Part shown: piece by piece, positions 45,228 to 52,734 of the stretch
Layout: every line of letters begins with the position of its first letter
How positions within the stretch are numbered: position 1 is the first letter of the stretch
Assembly: GCA_016699575.1 (NCBI GenBank)
Contig: CP064979.1
Span: 3,534,001-3,598,000, forward strand
DNA: 64,000 nt
Source: Flavobacteriales bacterium
Lineage (GTDB): Bacteria; Bacteroidota; Bacteroidia; Flavobacteriales_F; PHOS-HE28
Direction of reading: 5' to 3'
Made by a program: the position numbers and the translations under genes
Notes under the pieces: generated by a model
The model's database searches: none
The model's input: only the letters and a program-made list of their open reading frames with translations
What the model was told of the DNA's origin: nothing

Positions 45228-45855
45228 CGCCTTTCCACAACCTGAGGACCTTGAGCATCAGCATTGCCCTGGGCGGCGACCCTGGGGAAGCCACCGAGCG
45301 CGGGGTACCACGGCCAACCTCGTTCCGGCGGCATCGACCCGACTGTGCCTTCGCGAAGCCGCTCTTCGCCTTCGCGTAGCCGCTTCGGCGGAGCGAGGTC
45401 GGTGAAGCAAGGCGCGTCGGGACGACCCTGCGGGCGAGCGTCCTCGTTCGGCCATCCGGCTCCCGCTGTGGCGGGATGAAACAGTTGCTCCTCGATCGGA
45501 GACTTCGCTCCAGTATCCTCACTCGTCGCGCCTTGGCTGGCCGAAAGATCACCGCTCGTGCCAGCCGTTCGAGGTTGGCCGAGGCACCCTTGGAGCGCAC
45601 CCAATGGGCGAAGGATGCCGACCTGCCCGCCCTGGCCGCTGAGCACCGACCCCGGTCCACGAACCGGGGCTGGCCGAGGAGATGGCCGACATTGCAGGCC
45701 GCAGGACTGTCACGTCGAGCGGAGCCGAGACGTACCTCGCACACGACCTCCGCGTGGACCTCGAAACCGCCGTGCGCCAGAAGCTGGTGACCAACGCCGC
45801 CAAGTACCCCGTGGAAAAGGCGAAGGGCGTGGCGACGAAGTATGATCGGTTGTAG
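45228..45855 (+). pseudogene. MazG-like nucleotide pyrophosphohydrolase, broken by an inserted element
   Basis: Directly after the PIN gene the sequence codes for FHNLRTLSISIAL (45233-45271), the family block following the DW-x-x-FH motif. A 288-bp element then intervenes (45302-45589). After it the reading resumes with QWAKDADLPALAA, then LAEEMADI (45670-45693), a short foreign insert, YLAHDLRVDLETAVRQKLV, TNAAKYPVEKAKG and ATKYDRL to the stop. The order matches house-cleaning MazG-like dNTP pyrophosphatases. The E-x-x-E...D metal motifs remain partly, but the gene cannot be expressed whole. Confidence 0.75.
45302..45589 (+). mobile_element. Small TIR element, copy A (288 bp), in the MazG-like gene
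   Basis: The left end (GGGGTACCACGGCCAACCTC, continuing to 45336) and the right end (45558-45589) are inverted repeats matching over more than 25 of 33 bases. The core shows the stem arms CGGCCA (45449-45454) and TGGCCG (45537-45542), shared with copies B and C. Relative to copy C it carries ~85 extra bases of short CTTCGC repeats near 45340-45425. No open frame. Confidence 0.7.
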
Positions 45856-45869
45856 GCGATGAGGCTACC

Positions 45870-46526
45870 TCACTTCTTCAACCACACATCTTTCACCTTC
45901 TTGAAGTGATTGATGCGCTTGTCGATCTTCAGGATCTCCTTGGGATAGAACTCCAACATGATGTCGCAGAAGTCCAACATCCATTGCTTACGCGGATTGC
46001 CGGGGACCACTTGGATCTTGTTCGAGTTGGCGATCTGTATCTGGCCCCATCCCAAAGCGCCAACCGTCAGGCAGTCCCACGACAAGAATTCGATGGGAAC
46101 GAAGTGAACATTCTTCACTTCCACTTTGGTGCCGACCACATCGTAGGCGATGGACAGCACCACGAAGTAGTTGTTGTCCGCTTCGTAAAAGCGCGCCAAA
46201 CGCTCTACGGAGGTCAGGTTGGGCATGTTGAAGTGCGTGTCCAACCGGTGGGTCTTTACATCCACGACACAATAGTTCCCAGCGCTGTCCTCGAACGCCA
46301 GATCGGCCATGGCGCGACGAGCAAAGTCGGCGGTGTACTTGCCACCGTGCTTTCCGATGATGGATTGGAAGTGCTCACCGAGGACGCCTTGAATGGCATC
46401 GCCAACAGCGCGTGTGCTGCTCGAACTTGCTTTGCTGATGAAGTCCGGCTGGCTGTTCAGGAAGCGTTTGATCTCGGCTTCAACAGACTTGAAGTCCTCG
46501 GTGTGAAAGAGCGGACTCGTGCTCAT
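45870..46526 (-). CDS. Type II restriction endonuclease, PD-(D/E)XK-like
   Basis: The protein has 218 residues from the ATG at 46526, which overlaps the methyltransferase stop (ATGA). The centre has a nuclease-type core: ADLAFEDSAGNYCVVDVKTH gives D-x12-DVK, close to the D...(D/E)xK pattern, as in EcoRV-type enzymes (IDIKT). LTSVERLARFYEADNNYFVV follows. No similarity to an enzyme of known specificity was recognised. The tight pairing with a DNA methyltransferase is the main support for the call. Confidence 0.8.
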   Translation of the reverse strand: MSTSPLFHTEDFKSVEAEIKRFLNSQPDFISKASSSSTRAVGDAIQGVLGEHFQSIIGKHGGKYTADFARRAMADLAFEDSAGNYCVVDVKTHRLDTHFNMPNLTSVERLARFYEADNNYFVVLSIAYDVVGTKVEVKNVHFVPIEFLSWDCLTVGALGWGQIQIANSNKIQVVPGNPRKQWMLDFCDIMLEFYPKEILKIDKRINHFKKVKDVWLKK

Positions 46527-47539
46527 CCTTCCTGCTCTTGCGTGGCGAACAACTCGAGGTCCTCCGTTTGCAAGGGCTTGGCCTTCGCGGCAGCCTTGGT
46601 CTGTTGCGGCCCAGAGTTGCGCTCCCAGAAAACACCATCCGTGTACCCTTGAATACTCGGATCGCCGTTGGCCATGTCGAGTCGTTTCAGGGCGAGGCAA
46701 GCGTAGGTCTCATCGATCTCGATACCCACGAACCGCCGACCGAGCTTCTTGGCGACAACGGCCGTGGTACCACTTCCGAGGAAAGGGTCGAAGACCACAT
46801 CGCCGGGGCGCGAGCTGGCGAGGATCGCTTTGGCTACGAGCTTCTCCGGCTTCTGCGTCGGGTGGTCCGTGTTCTCGGGCATGCTCCAGAACGGCACGGT
46901 GAGGTCCGTCCACAAATTGCTCGGGTGCGTTAGGCGGAACGAACCCTGATCGCTGCGTTCCCAATCCTTGGGTGCGCCACTTTCGTCGGTGTAGGGTGCC
47001 ACCACCTTGCGTTTCAGCTTCACGGCCTCCGCACCGAAGTGGTAGTCCTTGCCCACGGTGCAGAACCAGATGTCCTCGCTGCTGTTCTTCCAATTGCTCA
47101 GCGCGCCGCGACCCTTCTCGCGCTCCCACGTGATGCGGTTGCGCACCACGAAGTACTTCTCTGCCACGCGCTGAATGGCCGAACTGCTCTTCCAATCGCC
47201 GCAGATGTACACCGAGGCGTTGGGCTTCAACAGGCGTACACACTTGTTTACCCAAGCATCTAGCCAATCGGCGTACTGGGCATCGTTCATTTCCTTGAAT
47301 CGTTCCTCGCCGAACACCTTGTCCATGTTGTAGGGCGGATCAACAAAGAGCAGGTCCACGAAGGCGTCGGGGAGGAGGTCGAGGGTAGAGAAGATGTCGG
47401 CGTGGATCACTTGATCCAGCACCGCATCCGAGGTCAGTTGGCTTGATGGCCGTAGCAAGCCTGCGCTGTACGCGGAGCGTTCTACTTCACCGAGTTCGAT
47501 GGTGCGATTGCGCCCGGCGCGCGGTTTCTCCAATGGCAT
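46523..47539 (-). CDS. DNA adenine-type methyltransferase of a type II R-M system
   Basis: The protein has 338 residues from the ATG at 47539. The catalytic motif IV is LLFVDPPYNMDKVFG (DPPY) near residue 65, and the SAM motif I comes late (VVFDPFLGSGTTAVVAKKLG), so the order is that of beta-class amino-methyltransferases. Between them lies the target-recognition region (residues ~110-235). The conserved HPTQKPEKLV block precedes motif I. It protects host DNA against the adjacent endonuclease; the recognition site is not deducible. Confidence 0.93.
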   Translation of the reverse strand: MPLEKPRAGRNRTIELGEVERSAYSAGLLRPSSQLTSDAVLDQVIHADIFSTLDLLPDAFVDLLFVDPPYNMDKVFGEERFKEMNDAQYADWLDAWVNKCVRLLKPNASVYICGDWKSSSAIQRVAEKYFVVRNRITWEREKGRGALSNWKNSSEDIWFCTVGKDYHFGAEAVKLKRKVVAPYTDESGAPKDWERSDQGSFRLTHPSNLWTDLTVPFWSMPENTDHPTQKPEKLVAKAILASSRPGDVVFDPFLGSGTTAVVAKKLGRRFVGIEIDETYACLALKRLDMANGDPSIQGYTDGVFWERNSGPQQTKAAAKAKPLQTEDLELFATQEQEG

Positions 47540-47590
47540 GTGACGAAGGTAGTAGCGAGTTGGGTGATGTACCCGGCTGCCCAAACTAGG

Positions 47591-47676
47591 CCACGCACGT
47601 GGAGCGCGGGGTGCCGATGCGCCCCACTTCGGCGAAGGTGCGGTCCAGGTCGAACCAATGGAAGGCCTGCGCGGCG
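47591..47676 (-). pseudogene. Internal fragment of the duplicated SAM methyltransferase gene
   Basis: About 86 bp match 49309-49394 within the intact methyltransferase gene (and 53262-53346 in the other copy) at more than 90% identity, ending abruptly on both sides. It is too short to encode anything. The fragment sits between the R-M operon and an antitoxin-like gene and is the third trace of the same gene in the island. Confidence 0.8.
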
Positions 47677-47692
47677 CGGAGAAAAGTCCGGA

Positions 47693-48082
47693 TCAAGCTT
47701 CGGCACGCGTGGCGCGCTTTGCGCGCGATAGCTTCACCTTTCTCATCCCGGCGACACGCTTTGCCGGTGCCGCTTGGATGTACGCGGACACCAACAAGCT
47801 TTCGGCTTCGCTCATCGCTCGACCCGTGCCGATGAAGCCGATATCGTCCAGGTCGATGGTCTTCTTCTTGCCAACGCGTTCGCGCGCCAGTTCAGCCAAC
47901 TGATCATCCAGTTTGGACTTGGGCCTCGATCGTTCTTCATGGTCGACCAACTTCTCCAACAAGGCGATCCAGTGCTCGATCGGGATCAGTACGGCGACCA
48001 CCTTGCCATGTGCCTCGGATACGAAAAGCGGTCGCAACTTCTCGATGCTGAAGCCGGCCTTCGGTGAACGCTGGGTGGGCAT
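47693..48082 (-). CDS. Phd/RelB-like antitoxin-type protein
   Basis: The protein has 129 residues from the ATG at 48082. The start FSIEKLRPLFVSEAHGKVVA leads into VLIPIEHWIALLEKLVDHEE, the strand-helix pattern of Phd/YefM-like antitoxins (x-V-x-I-P-x-E-x-W). The C-terminal ~60 residues are basic (KRVAGMRKVKLSRAKRATRAEA) and may be read-through into foreign sequence, since the gene abuts a gene fragment. No toxin gene is adjacent on its strand. It is divergent from the ParE module. Confidence 0.55.
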   Translation of the reverse strand: MPTQRSPKAGFSIEKLRPLFVSEAHGKVVAVLIPIEHWIALLEKLVDHEERSRPKSKLDDQLAELARERVGKKKTIDLDDIGFIGTGRAMSEAESLLVSAYIQAAPAKRVAGMRKVKLSRAKRATRAEA

Positions 48083-48153
48083 GGTCCGAAGGTATTGAGC
48101 AAACCTCGAGGACAACAACATCTGCGGACCGGTCCGACTATCTTTGGTTCACC

Positions 48154-48606
48154 ATGGACATCCAAGCCATCAAGCTCGAACTGGTACAGCAACTGGTCTC
48201 CACCAACGATGCCACCGTGCTTGCCAAGGTGAAGAGATTGCTTGATCCGTTGCGCACGAAAGCACCCGGCAGCAAGGATGAACATGAAGAGGAGCTCATT
48301 ACAGCTTCCACCATCTTCGGGCAAGCTGCATACGGTGAAGATGAGCCCGACATCAGTGGCCTGGTGCTGAAAGAGCCTGAGCCACTACCGGTGCTACAAG
48401 CACGGCTGAAACGCATGATCGACGAGCAGCAGGATGTGCGCGTGCTGGATCGCATGCTTGGCGTACTCCAGGATGGCAGCAATGAGGCGCGTTGGAAAGA
48501 GGTGCTCGCCGCTCGCGCACTGCGCTCCGAAGCTGACTTCGCAGCAGGGCGCGTGTTCACACAGGATCAAGTGGAAGCGCATTTCAAGGCCAAGCGCGCG
48601 CAGTGA
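48154..48606 (+). CDS. Antitoxin-like protein upstream of a ParE toxin
   Basis: The protein has 150 residues from the ATG at 48154. The N-terminus (MDIQAIKLELVQQLVSTNDA) matches the helical opening of small antitoxin-type proteins in Bacteroidota (the xxIKLELIQ-LL pattern). The C-terminal part (EARWKEVLAARALRSEADFA, FTQDQVEAHFKAKRAQ) is the usual tail of ParD-like partners. The middle section of ~70 residues is not recognised. Overlap with the toxin gene is 4 bp (GTGA). Confidence 0.7.
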   Translation: MDIQAIKLELVQQLVSTNDATVLAKVKRLLDPLRTKAPGSKDEHEEELITASTIFGQAAYGEDEPDISGLVLKEPEPLPVLQARLKRMIDEQQDVRVLDRMLGVLQDGSNEARWKEVLAARALRSEADFAAGRVFTQDQVEAHFKAKRAQ

Positions 48607-48902
48607 GAGTCGCTTGGTCCGCATGGGCACTCCAACTGTTGGACGAGATCCACGAATGGTATCGCGAGCAGGCATCGGCGGCGGTAGCCGACCGCATCGT
48701 TGAGGACATCCTTGCCGTCACGCGCTTGTTGGAGCAATTCCCACATGGTGGGCAAGTAGAGCCTTGGCTGGAAGATCAAGACCTTGGTCATCGGCGCGTG
48801 GTGGTCCGGAACTACAAGGTGGTGTACCGGGTCCTAGAGGATGAGGTGCGCATAGTGGACGTCTTCGATAGCAGGCAGGATCCGCAGAAGATGAAGGTTT
48901 GA
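48603..48902 (+). CDS. ParE/RelE-family toxin
   Basis: The protein has 99 residues, with GTG start inside the antitoxin stop. The fold landmarks are WALQLLDEIHEWYREQASAA (N-terminal helix pair), then LEQFPHGGQVEP, and the C-terminal strands HRRVVVRNYKVVYRVLEDEV and IVDVFDSRQDP. These are the standard ParE blocks (gyrase or ribosome target). Together with the preceding gene it makes a typical type II toxin-antitoxin unit. Confidence 0.85.
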   Translation: MRVAWSAWALQLLDEIHEWYREQASAAVADRIVEDILAVTRLLEQFPHGGQVEPWLEDQDLGHRRVVVRNYKVVYRVLEDEVRIVDVFDSRQDPQKMKV

Positions 48903-48958
48903 ACGTGCACGACCTACCGCTCGCCGAGATCCCCAAACTGGACAGCCTGGCCATCCGC

Positions 48959-49690
48959 TCACCCATGCACCCGCCAGGCGATGGCCCGCGTGGTATAGCG
49001 CATGTCCACCGGCCCATAGGGACTTGTGGCATCCAACAGCGCCTCTAACGCTTGCAGGAAAGCAGGGATGTCGGCCACCCCATGTTTTACATAAGAGCTG
49101 CTCAGCGCCAGGTTGCGCACACGGGCGCGGTCCATGGGCACGGTGTGCATGAACGCACGTAGTTCCGCATGCGGCGCTCGCTCACGGATGGCGCTGATCG
49201 TCCTGCCCGCGCGCTCGTTCACGTCGTACTGTGTGGACCAGGTGCGCAGCAAGGTCTCATAGCCTTGCATGAAAGGCGTGTCCTCCAGGCGCACGTTCCA
49301 GAAGGCCACGCATGCGGAGCGCGGGGTGCCGATGCGCTCCACTTCGGCGAAGGTGCGGTCCAGGTCGAACCAATGGAAGGCCTGCGCGGCGATGATCAGA
49401 TCGGCGCACGCATCGGGTAGGCCGGTATGCTCGCTCGACCCCACATGATAGTCCTGCGCACCCTCCGCACGTGCCGTGGCCAACATGTCCGCGTTGGGGT
49501 CGATGCCGATCACCGGGTGGCCGGTGCTTGCGAAAAGGCGCGTGGAGATGCCTGTGCCGCAGCCCAGGTCCACGATCAAGCCGGGGGCCGGAGCCTGTGC
49601 CAAGCACCAACGCACCAGTTCCTGTGGATAGGTGGGCCGCGCCTGCCCGTAGATAGTGGCCAGGCCGGTGAAGCGTTCGGTGGATCGCAT
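48959..49690 (-). CDS. Class I SAM-dependent methyltransferase, intact copy
   Basis: The protein has 243 residues. The Rossmann motif I is LIVDLGCGTGISTRLF, followed by VIGIDPNADML (motif II acid) and DLIIAAQAFHWFD (post-motif). It is related to trans-aconitate/UbiE-like small-molecule methyltransferases. A paralogue of ~90% nucleotide identity lies at 52913-53806 but is broken, and an 86-bp fragment lies at 47591. Homology between the two copies extends ~50 bp past the start codon. The substrate is unknown. Confidence 0.88.
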   Translation of the reverse strand: MRSTERFTGLATIYGQARPTYPQELVRWCLAQAPAPGLIVDLGCGTGISTRLFASTGHPVIGIDPNADMLATARAEGAQDYHVGSSEHTGLPDACADLIIAAQAFHWFDLDRTFAEVERIGTPRSACVAFWNVRLEDTPFMQGYETLLRTWSTQYDVNERAGRTISAIRERAPHAELRAFMHTVPMDRARVRNLALSSSYVKHGVADIPAFLQALEALLDATSPYGPVDMRYTTRAIAWRVHG

Positions 49691-49758
49691 GGTGGATCGC
49701 GGGCTGAGGCGAAGCTACGCGCGCGACTAGCGCACAGGCGCCAGCCTGCCGTAGACCG

Positions 49759-49846
49759 GTGGACCTTGAAACCGCCGTGCGCCGGAAGCTGGTGACCAAC
49801 GCCGCTAAGTCCCCGTGGAAAAGGCGAAGGGCGTGGCGACGAAGTA
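49759..49846 (+). pseudogene. 3' fragment of a MazG-like pyrophosphohydrolase gene
   Basis: The sequence codes for VDLETAVRRKLVTNAAKS and is then out of frame by one missing base. It matches the end of the broken MazG-like gene (45752-45842) at over 90% identity. It is joined directly to the end of the methyltransferase duplication, and the rest of the gene is absent. Confidence 0.75.
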
Positions 49847-49879
49847 AGAAGGCGATATCGATTTGGTCGGATGTTGTTG

Positions 49880-49924
49880 GGCGTGCCCCCTTCGCAAAGC
49901 CTCGGGGTCCGGCTTTCCGCTGTA
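49880..49924 (+). repeat. Left part of dispersed repeat, interrupted by IS110 copy 1
   Basis: It contains GGGCGTGCCCCCTTCGCAAA, then the CTTTCCGCTGTA block immediately before the IS. Its continuation (CTCCTCGCACGGATTACCG and on to a CCGCTTCAAT block) is on the other side of the element at 51351-51412. Joined, the two parts align with the uninterrupted repeat at 62641-62750. Confidence 0.8.
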
Positions 49925-49939
49925 CTCTAGACTTGCCCG

Positions 49940-50140
49940 CCTCGAAGATGGAGATCTTCGGGGAGCGAACGATCACTGAAGGAAACTGAGCAGGATCGCG
50001 GGTGAACCATTCCGCTGCATAGGCGCAAGGGCCTAAAGGACTTATTGGCACCCGTGATCCACTCGGGTCTGAGGCTCGGATAGAATTCCAGGCGTAGTGG
50101 CCTAGTAGAGTTGTCGAGCACAGGGCCCATTGCTCAGTCC
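49940..50140 (+). ncRNA. Predicted IS110 bridge RNA, copy 1
   Basis: Three folded units follow each other. A 10-bp hairpin lies at 49940-49963. A first loop is closed by GCGGGTG (49998-50004) and CACCCGT (50049-50055), plus CCA/TGG. Its left side TTCCGCTGCA (50010-50019) equals the genomic sequence left of the insertion, a small hairpin TAGGC/GCCTA sits at its top, and its right side AGGAC (50037-50041) is complementary to GTCCT right of copy 2. A second loop is closed by GCTCG (50074-50078) and CGAGC (50115-50119). Its left side ATAGAAT equals the IS right end and its right side TAGAG is complementary to CTCTA at the IS left end. Confidence 0.7.
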
Positions 50141-50178
50141 CTCCAGCGATCACTTGTCTAACCCAAAGGTACACGGAC

Positions 50179-51172
50179 ATGAGACACTGGATCGGCATTG
50201 ATGTGAGCAAGGCGACCTTGGATGTGGCCTTGCTGGACGAACAAGGCAAGGTCACCGCCGAAGAGAAGGTGGCCAACACGGAGAAGGGACTACGCAGCAT
50301 GTGGAAGCGCTGGACCAAGATGTACGGGCTGAAGAAGGACCAATGCCTGGTGTGCCTGGAGCCCACCGGCCATTACTCGCATCTTCCGCTGGAGACACTC
50401 GTGCGGTTGGAGGTTCCCACCTGGCTTGCGCACCCCACGGACATCATCAAGAGCATCGGCACCACGCGTGGCAAGAACGACCGCATCGATGCACTTCGGA
50501 TCGCGGATTACGCACGCCGCTTCCACGACAAGGCCAGGCTTGTAACCGCCGATCACCTGCGCACCAACAAGCTCAAGCAACTGCTCGCCCGGCGTGAGAA
50601 TCTGGTGCGTCGCAAGACCATGCACCACACCCAGATCCGCAACCTGGACCATTGCGTGGACCAGTCGTTGCGCGCGGCCTTCACACGCATCGACAAGGCG
50701 CAGATCACCGCGCTCCAAGCAGATCGAGACCATGATCAAAGAGGTGATCGCGGCTGAGCCAGAGCACCAGCGCATCTACGATCTGCTCTTGTCCATCGAT
50801 GGCGTTGGCCCCGTGTTGGCAGCGCATCTGCTGGCACTCACCGAGGGCTTCCTGCGCTTCAAGACCGCGCGCGAGCTGGCCTGCCACGCCGGGGTGGCAC
50901 CCTTCGAGTACAGCTCCGGCTCCAGCATCCGAGGCAAAACGCGCGTCTCCAAACAAGCGCAGCCCACTTTGAAGTACCTGCTGCACATGGCGGCTGTGGG
51001 ATGCACGGCACGCAAAGGCGAATTGCAGGACTACTGGAAGCGCAAGGTGGCCGAAGGCAAGCACAAGATGAGCGTGCTCAACGCCATCCGCAACAAGCTC
51101 ATCCACCGCATCTGCGCCGTGATCGAACGGGGTACGCCATTCGTGCGCAGAACGGAACCGGCCGCTGCGTAG
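50179..51172 (+). pseudogene. IS110-family transposase (DEDD), frameshifted, copy 1
   Basis: The N-terminal RuvC-like domain has the four acidic residues: D8 in GIDVSK, E61 in CLEPTGHY, D101 and D104 in KNDRIDALRI. The C-terminal Tnp20 domain begins with LLSIDGVGPVLAAHLLALTE and contains the serine motif SGSSIRGKTR. The two halves are in different frames, joined near 50718. A parental sequence with 11 more bases at this point (coding LDKSIKQIET) would restore ~330 residues. Copy 2 is also out of frame at this point. Confidence 0.88.
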
Positions 51173-51254
51173 ACTTGTGCGTCGGGCCGAAACGGAAGCA
51201 GGCTCTGCTGAGGAGCAACCTGCCAGGGATAGGTCCGATGTACGACAGGCATAA

Positions 51255-51289
51255 CATGGGTCGAGGGCATCAAAAGCTCTTGACCCATG
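51255..51289 (+). terminator. Hairpin in the 3' noncoding end of IS110 copy 1
   Basis: CATGGGTC and GACCCATG pair as an 8-bp stem that can be extended by GAG/CTC towards the loop. It lies ~80 bp past the transposase stop inside the element. It may end the transposase transcript or mark the right end. The same structure is at 55318-55352 in copy 2. Confidence 0.5.
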
Positions 51290-51350
51290 CCTGGAGTTCC
51301 TCATGCCTGAAAAAAAACCTGCCCATTGGCTTGCTCAGGTCATAGAATAA

Positions 51351-51412
51351 CTCCTCGCACGGATTACCGTGCTGCGGGGTGCCGCTTCAATCCGTCACGC
51401 GCTGACGCACAA
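51351..51412 (+). repeat. Right part of dispersed repeat after IS110 copy 1
   Basis: It begins with the core CT and continues CCTCGCACGGATTACCGTGC and a CCGCTTCAATCCGTCACGC block. It aligns with the right two thirds of the uninterrupted copy at 62693-62745, including the internal GGATTACC. Confidence 0.8.
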
Positions 51413-51439
51413 CCGATGATCCAGCCAAGGGAATGATCT

Positions 51440-51868
51440 CTACTTCGCCGCGAACCGTGCGCTCAAGAACTCTGCTGACGCTTGCGGCGAACCGCTGAGG
51501 AACAAATGATGCTTTGGTTCATCCGCGAACCAAACGAAGGTGTCAACGGCTTGCACGTCCATGTGAGCGACATAGTCCTTGCGCGATGCGAAAACCGACA
51601 CATAGACCCTAGGGTATAACGCCGTGTTCGACCACTCCTTGAGTTCAGCAAGGCGTGAGCTATCGATAGGACCGATGTCGATGAAAAACAGTGCGCTGTG
51701 TGCTGTTGAGTAGACGACCGTGTCCGGCAGCCTGACCTGAGCCTCGGTGGGTAAGCCAAAGCGTGCCAGTTCTGCACTCGAAAGAACCTCCGCAACGGGA
51801 ACCTGTTGTGGAAGGATCCCATTTCGTAGCGCCACTACCAAGACTTCTCGCGTTGATGTTCTGCTCAT
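51440..51868 (-). CDS. BsuBI/PstI-type restriction endonuclease C-terminal domain, stand-alone
   Basis: The protein has 142 residues. The stretch LPDTVVYSTAHSALFFID, then GPIDSSRLAELKEW, PRVYVSVFASRKDYVAHM and FVWFADEPKHHLFLSG follows, block by block, the C-terminal half of PstI/BsuBI (PDVVIY ... LFLVEA ... YVTAFPD ... EVWIAEKPDH-x-IHLNG). The conserved glutamate of the VEA block is aspartate here. The N-terminal helical half (~180 residues) is missing and no cognate methyltransferase is adjacent. It may be a remnant or a trimmed nuclease. The next gene upstream is dinD. Confidence 0.7.
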   Translation of the reverse strand: MSRTSTREVLVVALRNGILPQQVPVAEVLSSAELARFGLPTEAQVRLPDTVVYSTAHSALFFIDIGPIDSSRLAELKEWSNTALYPRVYVSVFASRKDYVAHMDVQAVDTFVWFADEPKHHLFLSGSPQASAEFLSARFAAK

Positions 51869-51874
51869 AGCCGA

Positions 51875-52723
51875 TCACTTCTTCGGCTTCAACTTCTTCG
51901 TGCCCTTCAACACCTGCTTCTGCTCACTGGCCAAGCGGCGCCTAACCTTCTCCACGTCTTCGGCAGCGGGAAGTTCCTCGGGCTTCACGCCGCGTTTGAT
52001 GAGCATGCTGCGCACCTCCCAATTGTTGTCGATATGCTCGCGAGTGATTGCGCGGTCGCCTTTCAGGTCCTTCTCCTGCACGTTGTGGCTAGTGAGTTCG
52101 GCGGCGAAGTCCTTGGCCTTGATGGTGAGCGTGGGCAGGAAGTCGGCCAAGGGCCGGTTCTCCGGCACGCCAAGACGTTGCTTCATCGCGTTGGTGCCAT
52201 GCCCGCCGAAGAGAGCGCGGTCGCCTTCGTGGCGGATGTTGCCGAAGCTGCGCTCATCCACGCCCCGCTCGAAGATGAGGCCGGAGAGCTTGCGCTCCGT
52301 CTGCTTGAGCTTCTCGCGGGCAACGATGCGGTCGGCCTCTTGCAACCGCAGTTCGATCACCTCCTGCTTGCGTGTCTGCACGGCGAAGTAGGTCTGCGCG
52401 AATGCGATCTCCGCCTTGCCCGGGTCGCCGTTCTGGGCGATCAGGTAGCAGGCGTAACGGGTGAGGGCGAAGTCGTCGATCGGGCGCTGGGCACCGCTGC
52501 CCAGATCGACCATTTTGGTGATGCCAACGAAATGGTCGTCGACAGACTCCCCGGCGTTGCCACAGGCCTCGCGCGCCTTCTCCAGGGCGTTCAGGAAATT
52601 GCGCCAGTCCGCGTAACCGAAAATGGCTTGCAGGTCGCGTGCGCTCCAGCACTCCACTCCGTCAATGGTGCCGCTGGCCGCCTCGAAGCGCTGCCATAGT
52701 TCGTTGATGAGTTCCTTCTTCAT
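51875..52723 (-). CDS. dinD: DNA damage-inducible protein D
   Basis: The protein has 282 residues from the ATG at 52723. The BRO-N-like start (CWSARDLQAIFGYADWRNFL) and the family blocks DDHFVGITKMVDLGSGAQRP, DFALTRYACYLIAQNGDP, AQTYFAVQTRKQE and FERGVDERSFG are all present and match DinD (enterobacterial SOS protein that inhibits RecA). It is 6 bp upstream of the PstI-like gene. A nested inverted repeat occupies its promoter region, suggesting tight repression. Confidence 0.92.
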   Translation of the reverse strand: MKKELINELWQRFEAASGTIDGVECWSARDLQAIFGYADWRNFLNALEKAREACGNAGESVDDHFVGITKMVDLGSGAQRPIDDFALTRYACYLIAQNGDPGKAEIAFAQTYFAVQTRKQEVIELRLQEADRIVAREKLKQTERKLSGLIFERGVDERSFGNIRHEGDRALFGGHGTNAMKQRLGVPENRPLADFLPTLTIKAKDFAAELTSHNVQEKDLKGDRAITREHIDNNWEVRSMLIKRGVKPEELPAAEDVEKVRRRLASEQKQVLKGTKKLKPKK

Positions 52724-52734
52724 GGTCCAAGTCT

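Larger units (their letters stand above)
49925..51350 (+). mobile_element. IS110-family insertion sequence, copy 1
   Basis: The boundaries come from aligning this copy with the one at 53978-55413: identity starts at CTCTAGACTTG and ends at CATAGAATAA. There are no terminal inverted repeats, as is normal for the family. A CT dinucleotide occurs at both junctions, consistent with a CT core. The 5' noncoding end (about 250 bp) carries a predicted bridge RNA, and the transposase gene is frameshifted. The 3' end contains a strong hairpin at 51255-51289. Confidence 0.88.

Noticed and set aside
49927..50130. Small minus-strand ORF in the IS 5' end (also 53980-54183)
   Set aside because: It lies over the predicted bridge RNA and has no family features; identity between copies reflects the recent IS duplication.
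49257..50366. Minus-strand frame joining IS110 end to part of the methyltransferase (also 53622-54419)
   Set aside because: It runs through the IS noncoding end and the wrong frame of the methyltransferase. The two copies resemble each other only because the IS is duplicated.
50690..50730. Programmed ribosomal frameshifting in the IS110 transposase
   Set aside because: No slippery heptamer is at the junction, the two copies would need different shifts, and IS110 transposases are normally a single frame.
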